Assembly: GCA_026239495.1 (NCBI GenBank)
Contig: CP110830.1
Location: forward strand, 1,736,001-1,800,000
Direction: 5' to 3'
Origin: Spiroplasma phoeniceum
GTDB taxonomy: Bacteria > Bacillota_I > Bacilli_A > Mycoplasmatales > Mycoplasmataceae
DNA: 64,000 nucleotides
Below, piece after piece: positions 12,510 to 24,190 of this stretch; the stretch's first letter is position 1, and the number at the start of each line of letters is the position of its first letter. The position numbers and the translations under genes were made by a program. The notes beneath the pieces are model-generated. The model was given only the letters and a program-made list of their open reading frames with translations, was not told the DNA's origin and searched no databases.

Positions 12510-14390
12510 ATGAAAAAATATGATGTAATTGTAATTGGTGCTGGCCACGCTGGCGTCGAAGCAAGTTTAGCTGCAGCAAGAATGAAAAAAAAAGCATTAT
12601 TAGTTACTTTGCATAAAGATAAAATTGCATTAATGCCATGTAATCCCTCAATTGGTGGTCCAGCTAAAGGGATTGTTGTTCGTGAAATTGATGCCATTGG
12701 TGGTGAAATGGCAAAAGCAGCCGATGTAACAGCTTTACAAATGAAATTGTTAAATTCTTCACGGGGGCCCGCTGTATGAGCATTACGCGCTCAATCAGAT
12801 AAGATTGAATATGCAAAATATATGCAAAAAGTAATTGAAAAGCAAGATAATTTAGATTTATATGAAGGAGCAGTTCAATCTTTATTGGTTGATGATAACA
12901 ATAATTGCTATGGAGTATTGTTAAAAGATCAAACACAATTTTTTGCAAAAAAAGTTATTTTAACAACAGGAACATATATGCAATCTTTAGTTTTACAAGG
13001 AATGACAAAAAAAGCAGAAGGACCTAATGGTGACATTACGACAGCAGGATTATCAACCCAGTTAAAACATTTAGGGCTTGAGTTATTTCGTTTAAAAACT
13101 GGTACACCAGCACGCGTTCTTAATACTTCAATTGATTATAGCAAAGCACAACCAGAACCAGGGAGTGATTTGCAACTAGCCTTTTCTTATTCAACAAAAA
13201 CCTTTACACCGTTACAAGAGCAAGAATTATGTTGATTAATTCATTCAACACCAAAAACACATAATATTGTGCAAAAAAATTTAACAGCATCAGCAATGTA
13301 TTCTGGAAATGTAAAAGGAACAGGGCCGCGTTATTGTCCGAGTTTTGAAGATAAAATTGTGCGGTTTGCTGATAAACCACGTCATCAAATTTTCTTAGAG
13401 CCAGAATCAAAGAGTTTAAATACAATTTATGTGCAAGGATTTTCAACTTCAATGCCAATTGATATACAAGAAAAGATGTTACGTTCCTTGCCGGGATTTG
13501 AAAATGTTGAAGTTTTTAAATGAGCTTATGCAATTGAATATGATGCAATTGTCCCAACACAATTGGAACACACGTTAGAAACAAAAAAAATTAAAAATTT
13601 ATATACGGCGGGTCAAATTAATGGAACAAGTGGCTATGAAGAAGCTGCTTGCCAAGGTTTAATGGCTGGAATTAATGCTGTTTTAAGTATTGACCAAAAA
13701 GAACCTTTCATTTTACGTCGTGACCAAGCTTATATTGGAGTGCTAATTGATGATCTAATTACAAAAGGGGCACAAGAGCCTTACCGTTTATTAACTTCTC
13801 GTGCTGAATATCGTTTATTATTGCGCAATGATAATGCTGAAGAACGACTAAAAAATTATGCTTATCAATTTGGTTTAATTGATCAAAAAAGCTGAATTGA
13901 ATATCAAAATAATGTGCAAAGTTATAATGAAATAATGCAATTGTTAAAAGAAACTTATTTTACCGCAAAATCACCATTAATTCAAAAACTAAATAAATTA
14001 GGGGTTACCAACATTACAGAACGCATTTCTGGCTATAATTTATTAAAACGACCAAATATTGAGTTAAAATATTTAGAGGAGGAGTTACCACCGTTAAATA
14101 AATTAAAATCATTTTTAAAACAAAATTTATTAATTAATATTCGTTATGAAGGATATATTAAAAAAGAACAAGAAATTGCTTTAAAAACAATTAAGTTGGA
14201 AAATAAATTAATTCCAGTTAATTTGAATTATGATTTGGTAGATAACTTAGCACTTGAAGCACGAGAAAAATTTAAAAAGATTAGACCAATTTCAATTGGT
14301 CAAGCGAATCGAATTTCAGGAATTAATCCAGCTGATATTCAAATGCTGTTATTTCATTTAAAAAAAATTGAATTAAATGCAAATAGATAA
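12510..14390 (+). CDS. mnmG: tRNA uridine-5-carboxymethylaminomethyl modification enzyme MnmG (GidA)
   Basis: With MnmE this FAD enzyme installs the cmnm5 or nm5 group on wobble U34 of tRNAs reading split codon boxes. The 626-aa product opens with the dinucleotide-binding motif [12 protein letters not shown], then [11 protein letters not shown], a [13 protein letters not shown] segment and [16 protein letters not shown] near the FAD site. It ends in a helical C-terminal domain ([16 protein letters not shown]) that normally contacts MnmE. The length matches the family. A strong AAGGAGGG site lies 8 nt before the ATG. cysS starts 11 nt after the stop, indicating an operon. It is intact, unlike the FAD enzyme gene trmFO just downstream. 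Confidence 0.96.
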
Positions 14391-14401
14391 GAGGGTGAAG
14401 T

Positions 14402-15739
14402 ATGAAATTATATAATACTTTGACTCGTAATTTTACAGATTATGGTCAAGCAAAAAAAATTAATATTTATGGTTGTGGACCAACTGTCTATAACTACATT
14501 CATATTGGTAATGCCCGTGCAATTATTACTGTTGATTTATTAGTTAGTTTTTTACAATTTCAACATATTGAGGTTAATTATATTCAAAATTACACAGATA
14601 TTGATGATAAGATTATTGCTAAAGTAGCGACAGAACATAAAACTGAACAAGAAATTGCAGAATTTTATATTAAAGCCTTTAAAGAAGATGTTTTTAATTT
14701 AAATGTTAGAACACCAGCAAAGCGAGTACGAGTAACAGACCATGTTAAAGAAATTATTACTTTTATTCAAAAATTAGTTAAACTTAATGCTGCATATGAA
14801 GTTAATGGTAGTGTATATTTTGATATTTCAAAATATCAAGCACAATATGGACAATTAGCTAATAAAAAAATTTCAGAATTAGAAACTAATATTCGAATTG
14901 AACATGATGCTAATAAGCATAGTCAATATGATTTTGCGTTATGAAAGCAAACAACCCAAGGAGTTTCTTTCCCCTTTTATGATCAAACGGGTAAATTATA
15001 TCAAGGTCGTCCAGGTTGACATACAGAATGCGCTATCTTAATTGATAAATTTTTTCATAAAGAAACAATTGATATTCATGCTGGCGGAATTGATTTAGTT
15101 TTTCCTCATCATGAAAATGAACGAATTCAATTTTTAGCAAAAAATAATAAGGAAATTGCAAACATTTGAATGCATAATGGGCATTTAAATGTTGCTGATA
15201 AAAAAATGAGTAAATCATTAAATAATACTATTTTGGTTCGTGATTTTATTAAATTATACGGAGCAAATACATTACGTTATTTGTTATATGCGACTAATTA
15301 TAGACAACCATTAAATGTAACAGAAACTTTAATTATTAGTGCACAAGGTGAAACCGAAAAGATTTTTAAAGTCTTAAAAGCAGTAAATTTATATTTAGCT
15401 GAATATAACTTAAATTATAATTTAGCACAACATGGTGACAATGTTAAGAAAGTTCTTGCTGAGTTAGCAAATAATTTAAATAGTCCAAATGTTTTAACTA
15501 TTATTAGTAAAATGACTAAAATTATTAATACTCAATTACGTGATAAAAAACTTAATTTGCAACTTGCTAGTGATTTTTATAATATTATTTTTAATATTAT
15601 GAATTTTAATTTTAAGTTACCAGTGATTAGCGGTGAAATTCGTAAATATTTATTAGAATGAATTAAGTCAAAAAATAATAAAGATTTTGTCAAAGCAGAT
15701 GAGCTTCGTAAGTTTTTAGTAGAAAAAGATATTTTGTAA
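14402..15739 (+). CDS. cysS: Cysteine--tRNA ligase
   Basis: This class I synthetase charges tRNA-Cys. The 445-aa protein has the N-terminal zinc/active-site block [17 protein letters not shown] (HIGN near residue 32), then [10 protein letters not shown] and [14 protein letters not shown]. The zinc-ligand segment [15 protein letters not shown] follows, and the KMSKS loop ([15 protein letters not shown]) lies near residue 265. The anticodon-binding end reads [14 protein letters not shown]. An AGAGGGTGAAG site precedes the start. The decayed trmFO begins immediately after the stop. Confidence 0.96.
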
Positions 15740-15742
15740 CGG

Positions 15743-17019
15743 AATAAAACAAAAAGAAATTAATATTATTGGTGCTGGGTTAGCAGTTTATGAATTGCTT
15801 ACCAATTAGCAAAAAGTGGTTTAAAAGTAAAATTATATGAAGCAAAAACATTATTTAAAAATCCAGTTCAAAAATTAGATACATTTGCAGAATTAGTTTG
15901 TTCTAATTCTTTTCGTAGTGTTTCAAGAGAAAATGCAATTGGAATTTTAAAAGAAGAATTAAAGTTATTAAATTATTTCATTTTAAAAACAGATTATGAT
16001 GTTCAATTTCCTGCTGATGATGCACTTAGTGTTGACCGGGAATTATTTTCACAAAAAGTTATACCAACTTTAATAAAAAATTATAATATTACCATTATTT
16101 ATGATGAATTTATTAAAATAGATCCAAAACAAATTACTATTATTGCTATTGGACCATTAGTGACAACAAATTTTGCTCTTGAGATTAAAAAGTTAGTTGG
16201 CAAGAAATAATTGTATTATTATAATGGTTCAGCCTCAATTGTAAAAAAAGCTGAAATTAATTTTTCAAAAGCATATTATGGCGCACAACATTCAGAACAA
16301 AAAGATTATATTATTTGTCCATTAACAGAAGAGGACTTTAATCAATTAGTTACAAAATTAGTAACGGCAAAACAAGTTCCTATTGCAGATTTTGAAAAAT
16401 ATTTTAGAGGTTGCCAACCAATTGAGATTATCGCACAAACATAACGAAAAATTCTTTTGAATGTACCAATGAGTAGTAATAATTTACCAGAAAAAAATGG
16501 TAAGAAGCCATTTGCAGTGGTTCAATTATGGTAAGATAATGTCATTGATAGTTTATATAATATTGTAGGTTAACAGACGAATTTAACATGGCCAGAATAA
16601 AAACGAATTATTACACAATTTATTCCAGGTTTAGAAAAAAGTAGATATTGTTCGATATGGAGCTTTATATAAAAATAATTATATTAATTCACCAAAAGTT
16701 TTAAATCAATTTTTACAATATAAACAAAATAATAATATTTTTTTGCTGGTAAAATTATTGGGGTAGAAGGTTATTTAGAATCATCGGCATCAGGTTATTA
16801 TGTGCTTTAAATGTCTATCAATATTTAATGGATTTACCATTAATTAAATTTACTTCATAAAATGTGTTAGGAGCATTAGTCAACTATGTTACGAATCCAA
16901 AACAACGAGATTTAAAACCAATGAAAGCAAATCTTGGCATTATGCCAACTTTAACAACTAAGTTTAAAAATAAACCAGAGAAAAATTTAGCACTTTATTC
17001 TTGGACAATAAAAAAATAA
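15743..17019 (+). pseudogene. trmFO: Decayed TrmFO (folate-dependent tRNA m5U54 methyltransferase)
   Basis: TrmFO methylates U54 of tRNA with methylenetetrahydrofolate and FAD. The remnant opens with KEINIIGAGLA, then a frameshift and stop inside the first helix, then a recognisable FAD-domain stretch (KLYEAKTLFKNPVQKLDTFAE..., CSNSFRS). A TAA lies near 16208, an open piece from 16211 to 16444, and then several stops. A frame with [20 protein letters not shown] follows at about 16640-16710, equivalent to the conserved RYG motif region. It ends NLALYSWTIKK at 17019. At least five disruptions are visible. It sits between cysS and rlmB, so the transcription unit survives while this modification gene is lost. 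Confidence 0.85.
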
Positions 17020-17115
17020 AAGAAACTATTAAAAAATATCAAATTAAATTATAATACTTATAAAGAAATTTATTAATATAGGTTATGAATAATAAAACAG
17101 GAAAAGGGAGAAAAT

Positions 17116-17850
17116 ATGCAAGAATATATATACATTTATGGAATTAATCCTGTTGTGGAGTCATTACTAAATCCAGCAGTGAAAATTAATAAACTTTATT
17201 TATTACCACAAGGGAAAAATAATGATTATTATTTGAAACTAGCTAAAAGTCGTCAAACTAAAGTTGTCTTTTTTTCAACAGATAAAATGACAGCTCTTGT
17301 ACAAACTAGTAAGCATCAAAGTCTGGTATTGGAAATTTGCAAGCCAGAAAATTATTCATTAACCGCAATGACAACAAAAGCATTACAAAATAGGTATCCA
17401 TTTTTACTAGTCCTTGATCAAATTTTTGACCCACATAATTTTGGGGCAATTTTGCGTACTTGTGATTTGTTTAATGTTAATGGGGTTATTATTCTAAAAA
17501 AACGCCAAGTTGATATTAATGCCACTGTTGCCAAAACCTCTGCTGGTGCTTTTAATTATGTTCCAGTTTGTCGAGTAAATAATTTAACCAATGCAATTGA
17601 ATATTTAAAAAAACAAGGGTTTTGAATTTATGTAACAAGTTTAACTACAACAGCCCACAATGTAAGTGAATTAAAATATGATACGCCAATTTGTCTAATC
17701 GTGGGTAATGAAGGAACAGGAATTAGCGCAAAATTATTAAAGCATTCTGATTTTAATATTTATATTCCAACGACAGGTCATCTTGATTCTTTAAATGTGT
17801 CGGTTGCTAGCGCTATTTTAATTTATCAAATTAAAATGTTGCAACAATAA
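17116..17850 (+). CDS. rlmB: 23S rRNA (guanosine-2'-O)-methyltransferase RlmB / TrmH-family SPOUT enzyme
   Basis: This SPOUT-class methyltransferase acts on 23S rRNA 2'-hydroxyls, or on tRNA in close relatives. The 244-aa protein has the N-terminal substrate-binding lobe (YGINPVVESLL) and then the three knot motifs: LDQIFDPHNFGAILRTCDLF, LIVGNEGTGIS near residue 200, and YIPTTGHLDSLNVSVASAI at the C-terminus. The catalytic Asn and Arg are present in motif 1. AAAGGGAG precedes the start. Its position after cysS matches the Firmicutes order, which supports RlmB over a tRNA TrmH. Confidence 0.9.
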
Positions 17851-17884
17851 AATTTAATTTAGAAAGGATTTGACTATTTTTACG

Positions 17885-17983
17885 ATGAATGAATATGAAT
17901 TTATTTATTTATTTCAAGAACGTCATAATTAAACAGCATTATTTAGTTTATATAAATTATATGTACCCTTTCTAGAAGTAGGC
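17885..17983 (+). pseudogene. N-terminal scrap of a sigma-70-like factor (SigH position)
   Basis: After rlmB, a short frame reads MNEYEFIYLFQERHN, then a TAA, then TALFSLYKLYVPFLEVG before the IS3-type element begins. Pattern and position (in Firmicutes rlmB is followed by yacP and sigH) resemble region 1.2/2.1 of a small sigma factor. The single TAA fits a CAA or AAA change. It is cut off after about 32 codons, so identification is tentative. Confidence 0.35.
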
Positions 17984-18602
17984 TGCACCCAGTTTAATAA
18001 GTAAAATTAAAAAAGAACTTTACTAAACTTTTAGAGTAGGTGCATTTTTATATGGCAAAAAAGGACAAAAATTTAAAACATATACTGCAGAATTTAGAAA
18101 AAATTTAGTAAAACAAATTGAACAAACACCGCTTACTTATATTTCAAAAAAATATAAAGTAAATATAAAAACACTTAATTCATGACAAATAAATTTTAAA
18201 AAAAGAATTTTAAATACACCCAAAAGCCCAAAAGAAACATTTGGGAAAAAAGATTTAAACTATTACAAAGCTAGGTATGAATTATTAAAAAAGCTCCATG
18301 ACTTTTACAATTAAATAAACAAAAAATAGTATCTTTTATAAAAGAAAATCGTGCTAAATATTAATTAAAATTATTGCTTGATATAACAGGTTTAAAGCGT
18401 ATTTATTTAGATAAATATAAAAATTATTTAAGTAATGGCAAGGATAATGAACCATTAAATAGTATTGTAAAAGTCTATGAAGAAAATTTAAAACAATTTG
18501 GATATCTTCGGATAACTAAATATTTAAAAGAAGATTATGACATTATTTATAATGCTAAAAAAGTATTACGAATTATGAATGAAAATAATATTCAAGCTGA
18601 AT
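17984..18602 (+). mobile_element. IS3-family (IS150-like) element, 5' half
   Basis: The left terminus TGCACCCAGTTTAATAAG starts at 17984. The HTH OrfA frame begins at the ATG near 18052 (MAKKDKNLKH..., one base off the intact frame). Part of OrfB is open from 18374 (DITGLKRIYLDKYKNYLSNG). The sequence stops at 18602, where an IS5-like copy is inserted; its flanks carry AAT on both sides. Beyond that copy the IS3 sequence does not continue and phage-like sequence begins, so the 3' half had been lost before. Confidence 0.75.
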
Positions 18603-19679
18603 AGATTTATTGCATAACCTAATCTAATTATTTTAAAATTTATATAAAATATTTTTAAATTAAAATAGAAATTATAGGAGATTAAAATTATAAAATTTGA
18701 TAAATTTAATTTTATTAATTATAAAGAATTATTGCTATTAACCGGAGCAAAAAAGCTACTTTTAATAAAATGTTAAATATTTTACAAGTAGCTGAAATAG
18801 AAAAATTTAAAAAAGGCGGCAAAAATAATAAATTATCACTAGAAAATCGGTTACTGATGACTTTATCGTATTGACGAGAATATCGGACTTATTTTCATCT
18901 TGCTAAAATTTTTGATATTAGTGAATCTAGTTGTTATCGCAATATCAAGTGAATTGAAGATATTTTAATTAAACACTCTGATTTTCAACAACTCGCTGGT
19001 AAAAAATCACTAATAAATGATTATTTTAATGATAAAACTATTATTATTGATGTTACAAAAACCCCAATCCAACGCCCAAAAAAGACAAAAAACAATCTTA
19101 TTCTGGCAAAAAGAAAAAACACACCATTAAAACACAAGTAATTATCGAACAAGAAACCAAAAAAATTATTGCAACAATTTTTTCGCTTTGAAAAAAACAT
19201 GATTATGCTTTATTTAAAGAATCAAAAAGCTCAATTTTAAAAAATACCAAATTAATAGTTGATAGTGGTTATCAAGGAATTCAAAAAATTCACAATAATA
19301 TTCTAATACCTACAAAAAAAAAACAAAGAAAAACCCTTTAAATAAAGTACAAAAACAACTCAATAAAATAGTTTCAAAAATGAGAATTATTATTGAAAAT
19401 ATTTTTGCTATTCTTAAAAAATTTAAAATTATTACAGAAAAATATCGTAATCGAAGAAAACGATTTAGTTTAAGATTTAATTTAATTGCTTCAATTTATA
19501 ATTTGCAGTTAGCATAGAAGATTTATTTAAAATTAAAGAATTTAAATAATAAATTCATTTTTTGTTGTGGCAAAATATTAAATTTTTAAATAAAAAACAT
19601 AATTAATTAAAATTATATTTTTCTATTAGTGTCTTTTTACAAATATTTGCAATTTTTTAATAGGTTACGCAAGAAGTCT
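18603..19679 (+). mobile_element. IS5-like element, subtype B, degenerate
   Basis: A 1077-bp plus-strand copy with a mutated left end (AGATTTATTGCATAACC) and an intact right end (GGTTACGCAAGAAGTCT). AAT occurs on both sides (18600-18602, 19680-19682). The start codon region reads ATAAAATTTG instead of ATGAAATTTG and frameshifts occur early, so no transposase is made. It lies between the IS3 remnant and the capsid-like gene. Confidence 0.85.
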
Positions 19680-20944
19680 AATGAATATGCAAGTATTGTG
19701 CAATATGCAACTGCAACAGCAGAACAAGTTGCTTTATTGCCTAATGCTGGTCAAGCACTATATAATTTAACTCATCGTGTAGTATGACAAGATGATTATT
19801 CATTGCCAAATGGTGGGACAACTAAAACAATGGGATTAACAAGAATTCCAGTTCCTATTGATAAAAGGTTTAATTTAAAATTAATGAATGAGGCTTTTGA
19901 TTTAGCATTAATAGAACAGAATGTTAAAAATGGCGTTATTACTGACGCTATTTCTAGTGTTGTACAAAATAAATTTGTTAATTTAGAATGTGAATTAATT
20001 CAGGCTATTTTTATGATTATTGTTTAGCAGATGGTCAATATGAAGTAATTCCATTTCGTAATTATACAGCAGATAATGCTGATGATGCAAATAGAGCATT
20101 CTTTAAATTAAATGAAACTTTGATTGAATTAACAAATCAAATTAGTAATTTATATTTTGGTTTACCAATAGATAAAATGTTTATGGTTTTAGGTCGAAGA
20201 TCATGTTTAGGATTAACACATGCTTATTTAAAAGTAATTGGTTCACAAGCACAATTAAAATCGATGGTTAATGGTGAATTATATGAAAATACAGCAATGG
20301 TTATTCCGGTGTCAAAAAGCTTTCATTTAGAAAAAACATATAAAAAAGGACAATTTAACCGTGATAAAGGTTATAATTTTACTAATGTAAATGGTTTAAT
20401 TATGAATAAACAGGTATGAGCATATCCAATTAATATGGATACTATTCAACAAGTTTTAGCTAATGATACTGCTATCCCTAAATGAATTGGTAAAGTACAG
20501 TATGCAACGCCAATTATTTTATATCCTAAAACATGTAAAATTATTTTAGAAAAAGAATCAACACAAGATGAAATTAATACTGCTAAAAGTAATCTAAATA
20601 AAACATTTAGAGTGCCGGTTGATTATGTAATCACTGCACCAACACCAATTAAAATAGATATTAGTAAAATTAATAAAATAGATAAGCCAAATATTGATGT
20701 TACAGGCCCAACAAAAGCAACACCAGAACAGTTAAAACCACAATTTAAAGATGTTTTTTTAAAAGCATTTAAAGCCGTAGATAGTTCTTTAACTGAAAAT
20801 GATTTTGATTGCTTTATTGAAAGCGCTGGTGTTGATTGACCAATAAATATTACAAATGATACCAAGGTTTTTGCCCAAATTGAAGGTAAAAACAACGCTA
20901 CTGATAAAACAAATCCGATTTATGTAGTAATTAAAAACTCTTAA
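19680..20944 (+). pseudogene. Phage major capsid-like protein, 5'-truncated and frameshifted
   Basis: About 420 codons in the order expected of an HK97-fold capsid subunit. First comes VQYATATAEQVALLPNAGQALYN, then a long helix (EAFDLALIEQNVKNGVITDAISSV). A mixed domain follows with MVLGRRSCLGLTHAYLKVIG and VNGELYENTAMVIPV, and then GLIMNKQVWAYPINMDTIQQV and VQYATPIILYPKTCKIIL. A Thr/Pro-rich linker leads to a C-terminal tail domain ending VIKNS. A 1-base deletion near 20010 breaks the frame (AIF / YDYCLADGQYEV) and the start is missing at the IS junction. The capsid call rests on architecture and on neighbouring phage genes, not on a decisive motif. Confidence 0.5.
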
Positions 20945-20950
20945 TAAACA

Positions 20951-21890
20951 ATGAACTTACTAATTTTACGAGTTTTAACTTTATTAGTATCTAATTTAGA
21001 AAATAAACCTTTAATAAGTAAATTTGTAAATTTAATTAATAGAGTTAGTCAAGTTCAAAATAAAGCATTAAAGCCAATTAATTATATTACTGATAAATAT
21101 AATAAAATTACAAATAAAGTTGAATATATTTATAAGTGATTAAATCCATTTGCTTATTTAGATTTAATTAAAAAAGGTCATAAAAAAAGAAATACAACAA
21201 ATATTAAGTCAATTATAAAAAGATAATAATATTAAAAATATAGAACAATTTAAAAATGAAAATTATTTAAATACTAATTGACAACCTTTAAATAGTAGTT
21301 GACTTTATAGTGGTATGTTTAATATAACTAATAAGTTAACCTTAACAGGTAATTTAACTATTTTAATATATACAAAAACAGCAAAATATCCAAAATTTTA
21401 TGGTCCATATGTTTATCCTAGTGTTCCAGTTGAAATTTGAAAATTGTTAAGTAATGCCTTTTCTAATGCGAGGGCTTTATTTTGGCGTTATTGATTAAGA
21501 AAATGATTACCTATTCATTTAAGAAATTATATTAAAAAACGATTACCGCAAGCATTAAAAGAAAAATACCCAAAAGGAACCACTAAATTAACATTACCGA
21601 CAGTTCAAAAATTAAATCAAATTAAAAAGTTTATTAATAATTTAAAAATTGGACATTTTAATTTTAATTTTGCTGGTGAAATTAATAATAAAAAATGGTA
21701 TCGTGAACTCGGAAGTGATGTTAAAAATATTAATAATTTATATAAAACGCCAGTTAAAAATATGTTTTACAAAAATAATCAAACTATTAAAAAAATTAAA
21801 AAAGTACAAAGAAAAATTAATAGTTATAAGCCGAGTGATTTAAAAAATAAATATAGTAATCAATTAAGGGGTGTTTTGTATGGAAAATAA
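20951..21890 (+). pseudogene. Unknown phage-region protein, frameshifted
   Basis: It starts at ATG 20951, six bases after the capsid-like gene. The first frame ends at 21226. A shift in the A-rich run near 21185 joins it to a second frame (EIQQILSQL, TAA, KDNNIKNIEQF ...) that stays open to the TAA at 21888-21890. The joined product would be about 310 aa. Its N-terminal part is hydrophobic or helical, the middle is rich in Trp and Pro (YPSVPVEIWKLL, WLRKWLPIHLRN) and the C-terminus is Lys-rich. The last codons overlap the next gene by 11 nt. I recognise no family. Confidence 0.5.
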
Positions 21891-22478
21891 TTTAAGTAAT
21901 TTGTTATTTATAACAGTTGAAGATTTGAAAGAAAGTAAACTTTGATAACCTATTAATGATAGAAAACAATCCGCTTATAATGATAATTTAATTTATAATT
22001 CTATTTTAAAAACTAGTTTATGAATGGATAGATTGTCAGGTGGGACAATTTCAGATAAAATAAATAAAAAAAGATTTATTTCCCTGAGTAAAAAAAATAA
22101 TACTGGTTTAATTCAATATGATAAATGATTAAGTTATATTCAATCTGCTTGTTTATTAGCAGTTATAAATTTATATTTACCCAAATGGGTTAATGATTTA
22201 ACTGGTAGTGCTTCATTTTCCCGAGGTGGAGTTGCTTATTCTCAAACTAATGACTCTGAAGCAAATCAAAATATTACTCGTGATGTTAAAAATGTTTTAA
22301 AATTAGCAGGTGAAATAATTGATATTATGTCTATTAAAACCGTTGATAGACCGTATAATTATAGATTAGATAATTATGCTCATACTTGAGAAGAAGAATA
22401 TAAGCATATTAGTAAAAAAACTTTTTATCCAACATTATTATTTTGATTAAAAGAACGATTACAAACAGATAATTCAAT
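21880..22478 (+). pseudogene. Phage head-tail connector-like protein, truncated
   Basis: It starts at ATG 21880 inside the end of the previous frame. The product opens NLLFITVEDLKESKL and continues with the short-helix pattern of gp6-like connector proteins (IYNSILKTSLWMDRLSGGTI). It has a helical end (KHISKKTFYPTLLFWLKERL). A TAA occurs at codon 23 (KLW-stop-PIND), easily derived from CAA. The 3' end is lost at the IS5-like copy, since the sequence on the far side (an alcohol dehydrogenase remnant) is unrelated. The capsid, unknown, connector order fits a head-gene cluster; function is inferred from context. Confidence 0.4.
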
Positions 22479-23722
22479 AGACTTCTTGCATAACCCATTA
22501 AAATAATTTCAAACATTTGTAAAAAGGGGTTAATATAAAATTATAATTTTAATTAATTATGTCTTTTATTTAAAAATTTAATATTTTGCCACAACGAAAA
22601 ATGAATTTATTATTCAAATTCGTTAATTTTAAATAAATCTTTTATGATAACTATAATAATTGTAAATTATAAATTGAAGCAATTAAATTAAATCTTAAAC
22701 TAAATCGTTTTCTTCGATTACGATATTTTTTTGTAATAATTTTAAATTTTAGATAGCTTTACAAAAGTTGAGGTTTTATAAAAAATATAAATAAAATAAT
22801 TGTATAAATTTTTAAAAATCCTGATTTATTAGTGTTTTAAATTCATCAATAATAATAAAAAAATAATTTTTATACCAAAACCTCAACCCTTTTTCTTACC
22901 AACAAATTTTTTAAGAATAGAAAAAATATTTTCAATAATAATTCTCGTTTTTGAAAATATTCTATTACGTTGTTTTTGTACTTTATTTAAAGGGTTTTTC
23001 TTTGTTTTTTTGTAGGTATTAGAACATTATTGTGAATTTTTTGAATTCCTTGACAACCACTATCAACTATTAATTTGGTATTTTTTAAAATTGAGATTTT
23101 TGATTATTTAAATAAAGCATAATCATGTTTTTTTTCAAGCGAAAAACTTGTTGCAATAATTTTTTTGGTTTCTTGTTCGATAATTACTTGTGTTTTAATG
23201 GTGTGTTTTTTCTTTTTACCAGAATAAGATTGTTTTTGTCTTTTTTTGGGCGCTGGATTGGGGTTTCGGTAACATCAATAATAATAGTTTTATTATTAAA
23301 ATAATCATTTATTAGTGATTTTTTACCAGCGGGTTGTTGAAAATCAGAGGGTTTAATTAAAATATCTTCAATTCACTTGATATTGCGATAACAACTAGAT
23401 TCACTAATATCAAAACTTTTAGCAAGATGAAAATAAGCCCGATATTCTCGTCAATACGATAAAGTCATCATTAGCCGATTTTATAGTGATAATTTATTAG
23501 TTTTGCCACCTTTTTTAAATTTTTCTATTTCAGCTACTTGTAAAATATTTAACATTTTATTAAAAGTAGCTTTTTGGCTCCGATTAATCGCAATAATTCT
23601 TTATCATTAATAAAATTAAATTTATCAAATTTCATAATTTTAATCTCCTATAATTTCTATTTTAATTTAAAAATATTTTATAGGAATTTTAAAATAATTA
23701 GATTAGGTTATGCAAGAAGTCT
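22479..23722 (-). mobile_element. IS5-like element, A/B hybrid, carrying a MITE
   Basis: This 1244-bp minus-strand copy has a subtype A right end (left side, AGACTTCTTGCATAACCC) and a subtype B left end (right side, GGTTATGCAAGAAGTCT after TAATTAGATTA). A 152-bp MITE interrupts it at 22752-22903. AAT flanks both sides (22476-22478, 23723-23725). The transposase frame is broken by the MITE and by indels. The mixed ends point to recombination between subtypes. Confidence 0.8.
22752..22903 (+). mobile_element. MITE-like element, copy 2 (in an IS5-like copy)
   Basis: A 152-bp copy from GATAGCTTTACAAAAG to CTTACCAAC, inserted in the transposase gene of the surrounding IS. The flanks AAATTTTA and AAATTTTT match at 7 of 8 positions, an almost intact 8-bp duplication. 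It has no open frame. Confidence 0.8.
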
Positions 23723-24161
23723 AATATAATAAAAAAATTGATATTTATGGTCATCATAGTCAAAAATTAAATTATTTTAAAAAAATGGGGGCTCATAAAA
23801 TTTATGATAGTACTTTAACTACTTTTGATATTAAATATTATTTAGTAATTGAATGTGTAGGTAATGACCGGGGTACTTTTGAGCAGGCACAACAAATGAT
23901 TAATTTTAATGGTACAATTATTACAATTGGTGTTTTTAAAAAACCAGTTGTCTTTAACTTACAACAATTATGAAATAAAAATATTACTATTCATACCGGA
24001 ATTTTAAATTGTTATACTTTAAAAGAGCTTGTATTAAAAACTGAAAATAATGAAATTATTCCGAAGTATTTAGTATCAAAAACTTTTAATAAAATGAAGT
24101 TTTAAAAGAATGTGAAACTTTTATGGATACAGATATTTTTAAAGTTGTTGTGAAATTATAA
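23723..24161 (+). pseudogene. C-terminal remnant of a zinc-type alcohol dehydrogenase (MDR family)
   Basis: The remnant covers the end of the Rossmann domain and the C-terminal part of a medium-chain dehydrogenase. It has IDIYGHHSQKLNYFKKMGAH (the substrate/NAD-sorting strand), YYLVIECVGNDRGTFEQA (the conserved E-C-x-G strand) and MINFNGTIITIGVFKKP. It ends IPKYLVSKTFN, with a frameshift near 24100 (KMKF-stop) before a normal-looking C-terminus (ETFMDTDIFKVVVKL). The catalytic half is absent. It directly precedes ftsY by 29 bp but is not part of a working operon. Confidence 0.65.
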
Positions 24162-24190
24162 CAAGCAATAGAACGGGGCGAAGGAAAGAA

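Noticed and set aside
12664-13458. Minus-strand open frames opposite mnmG, and similar frames opposite gap, ftsY, rsmA and polA
   Set aside because: They are antisense shadows of strongly conserved genes with no ribosome sites or recognisable products.
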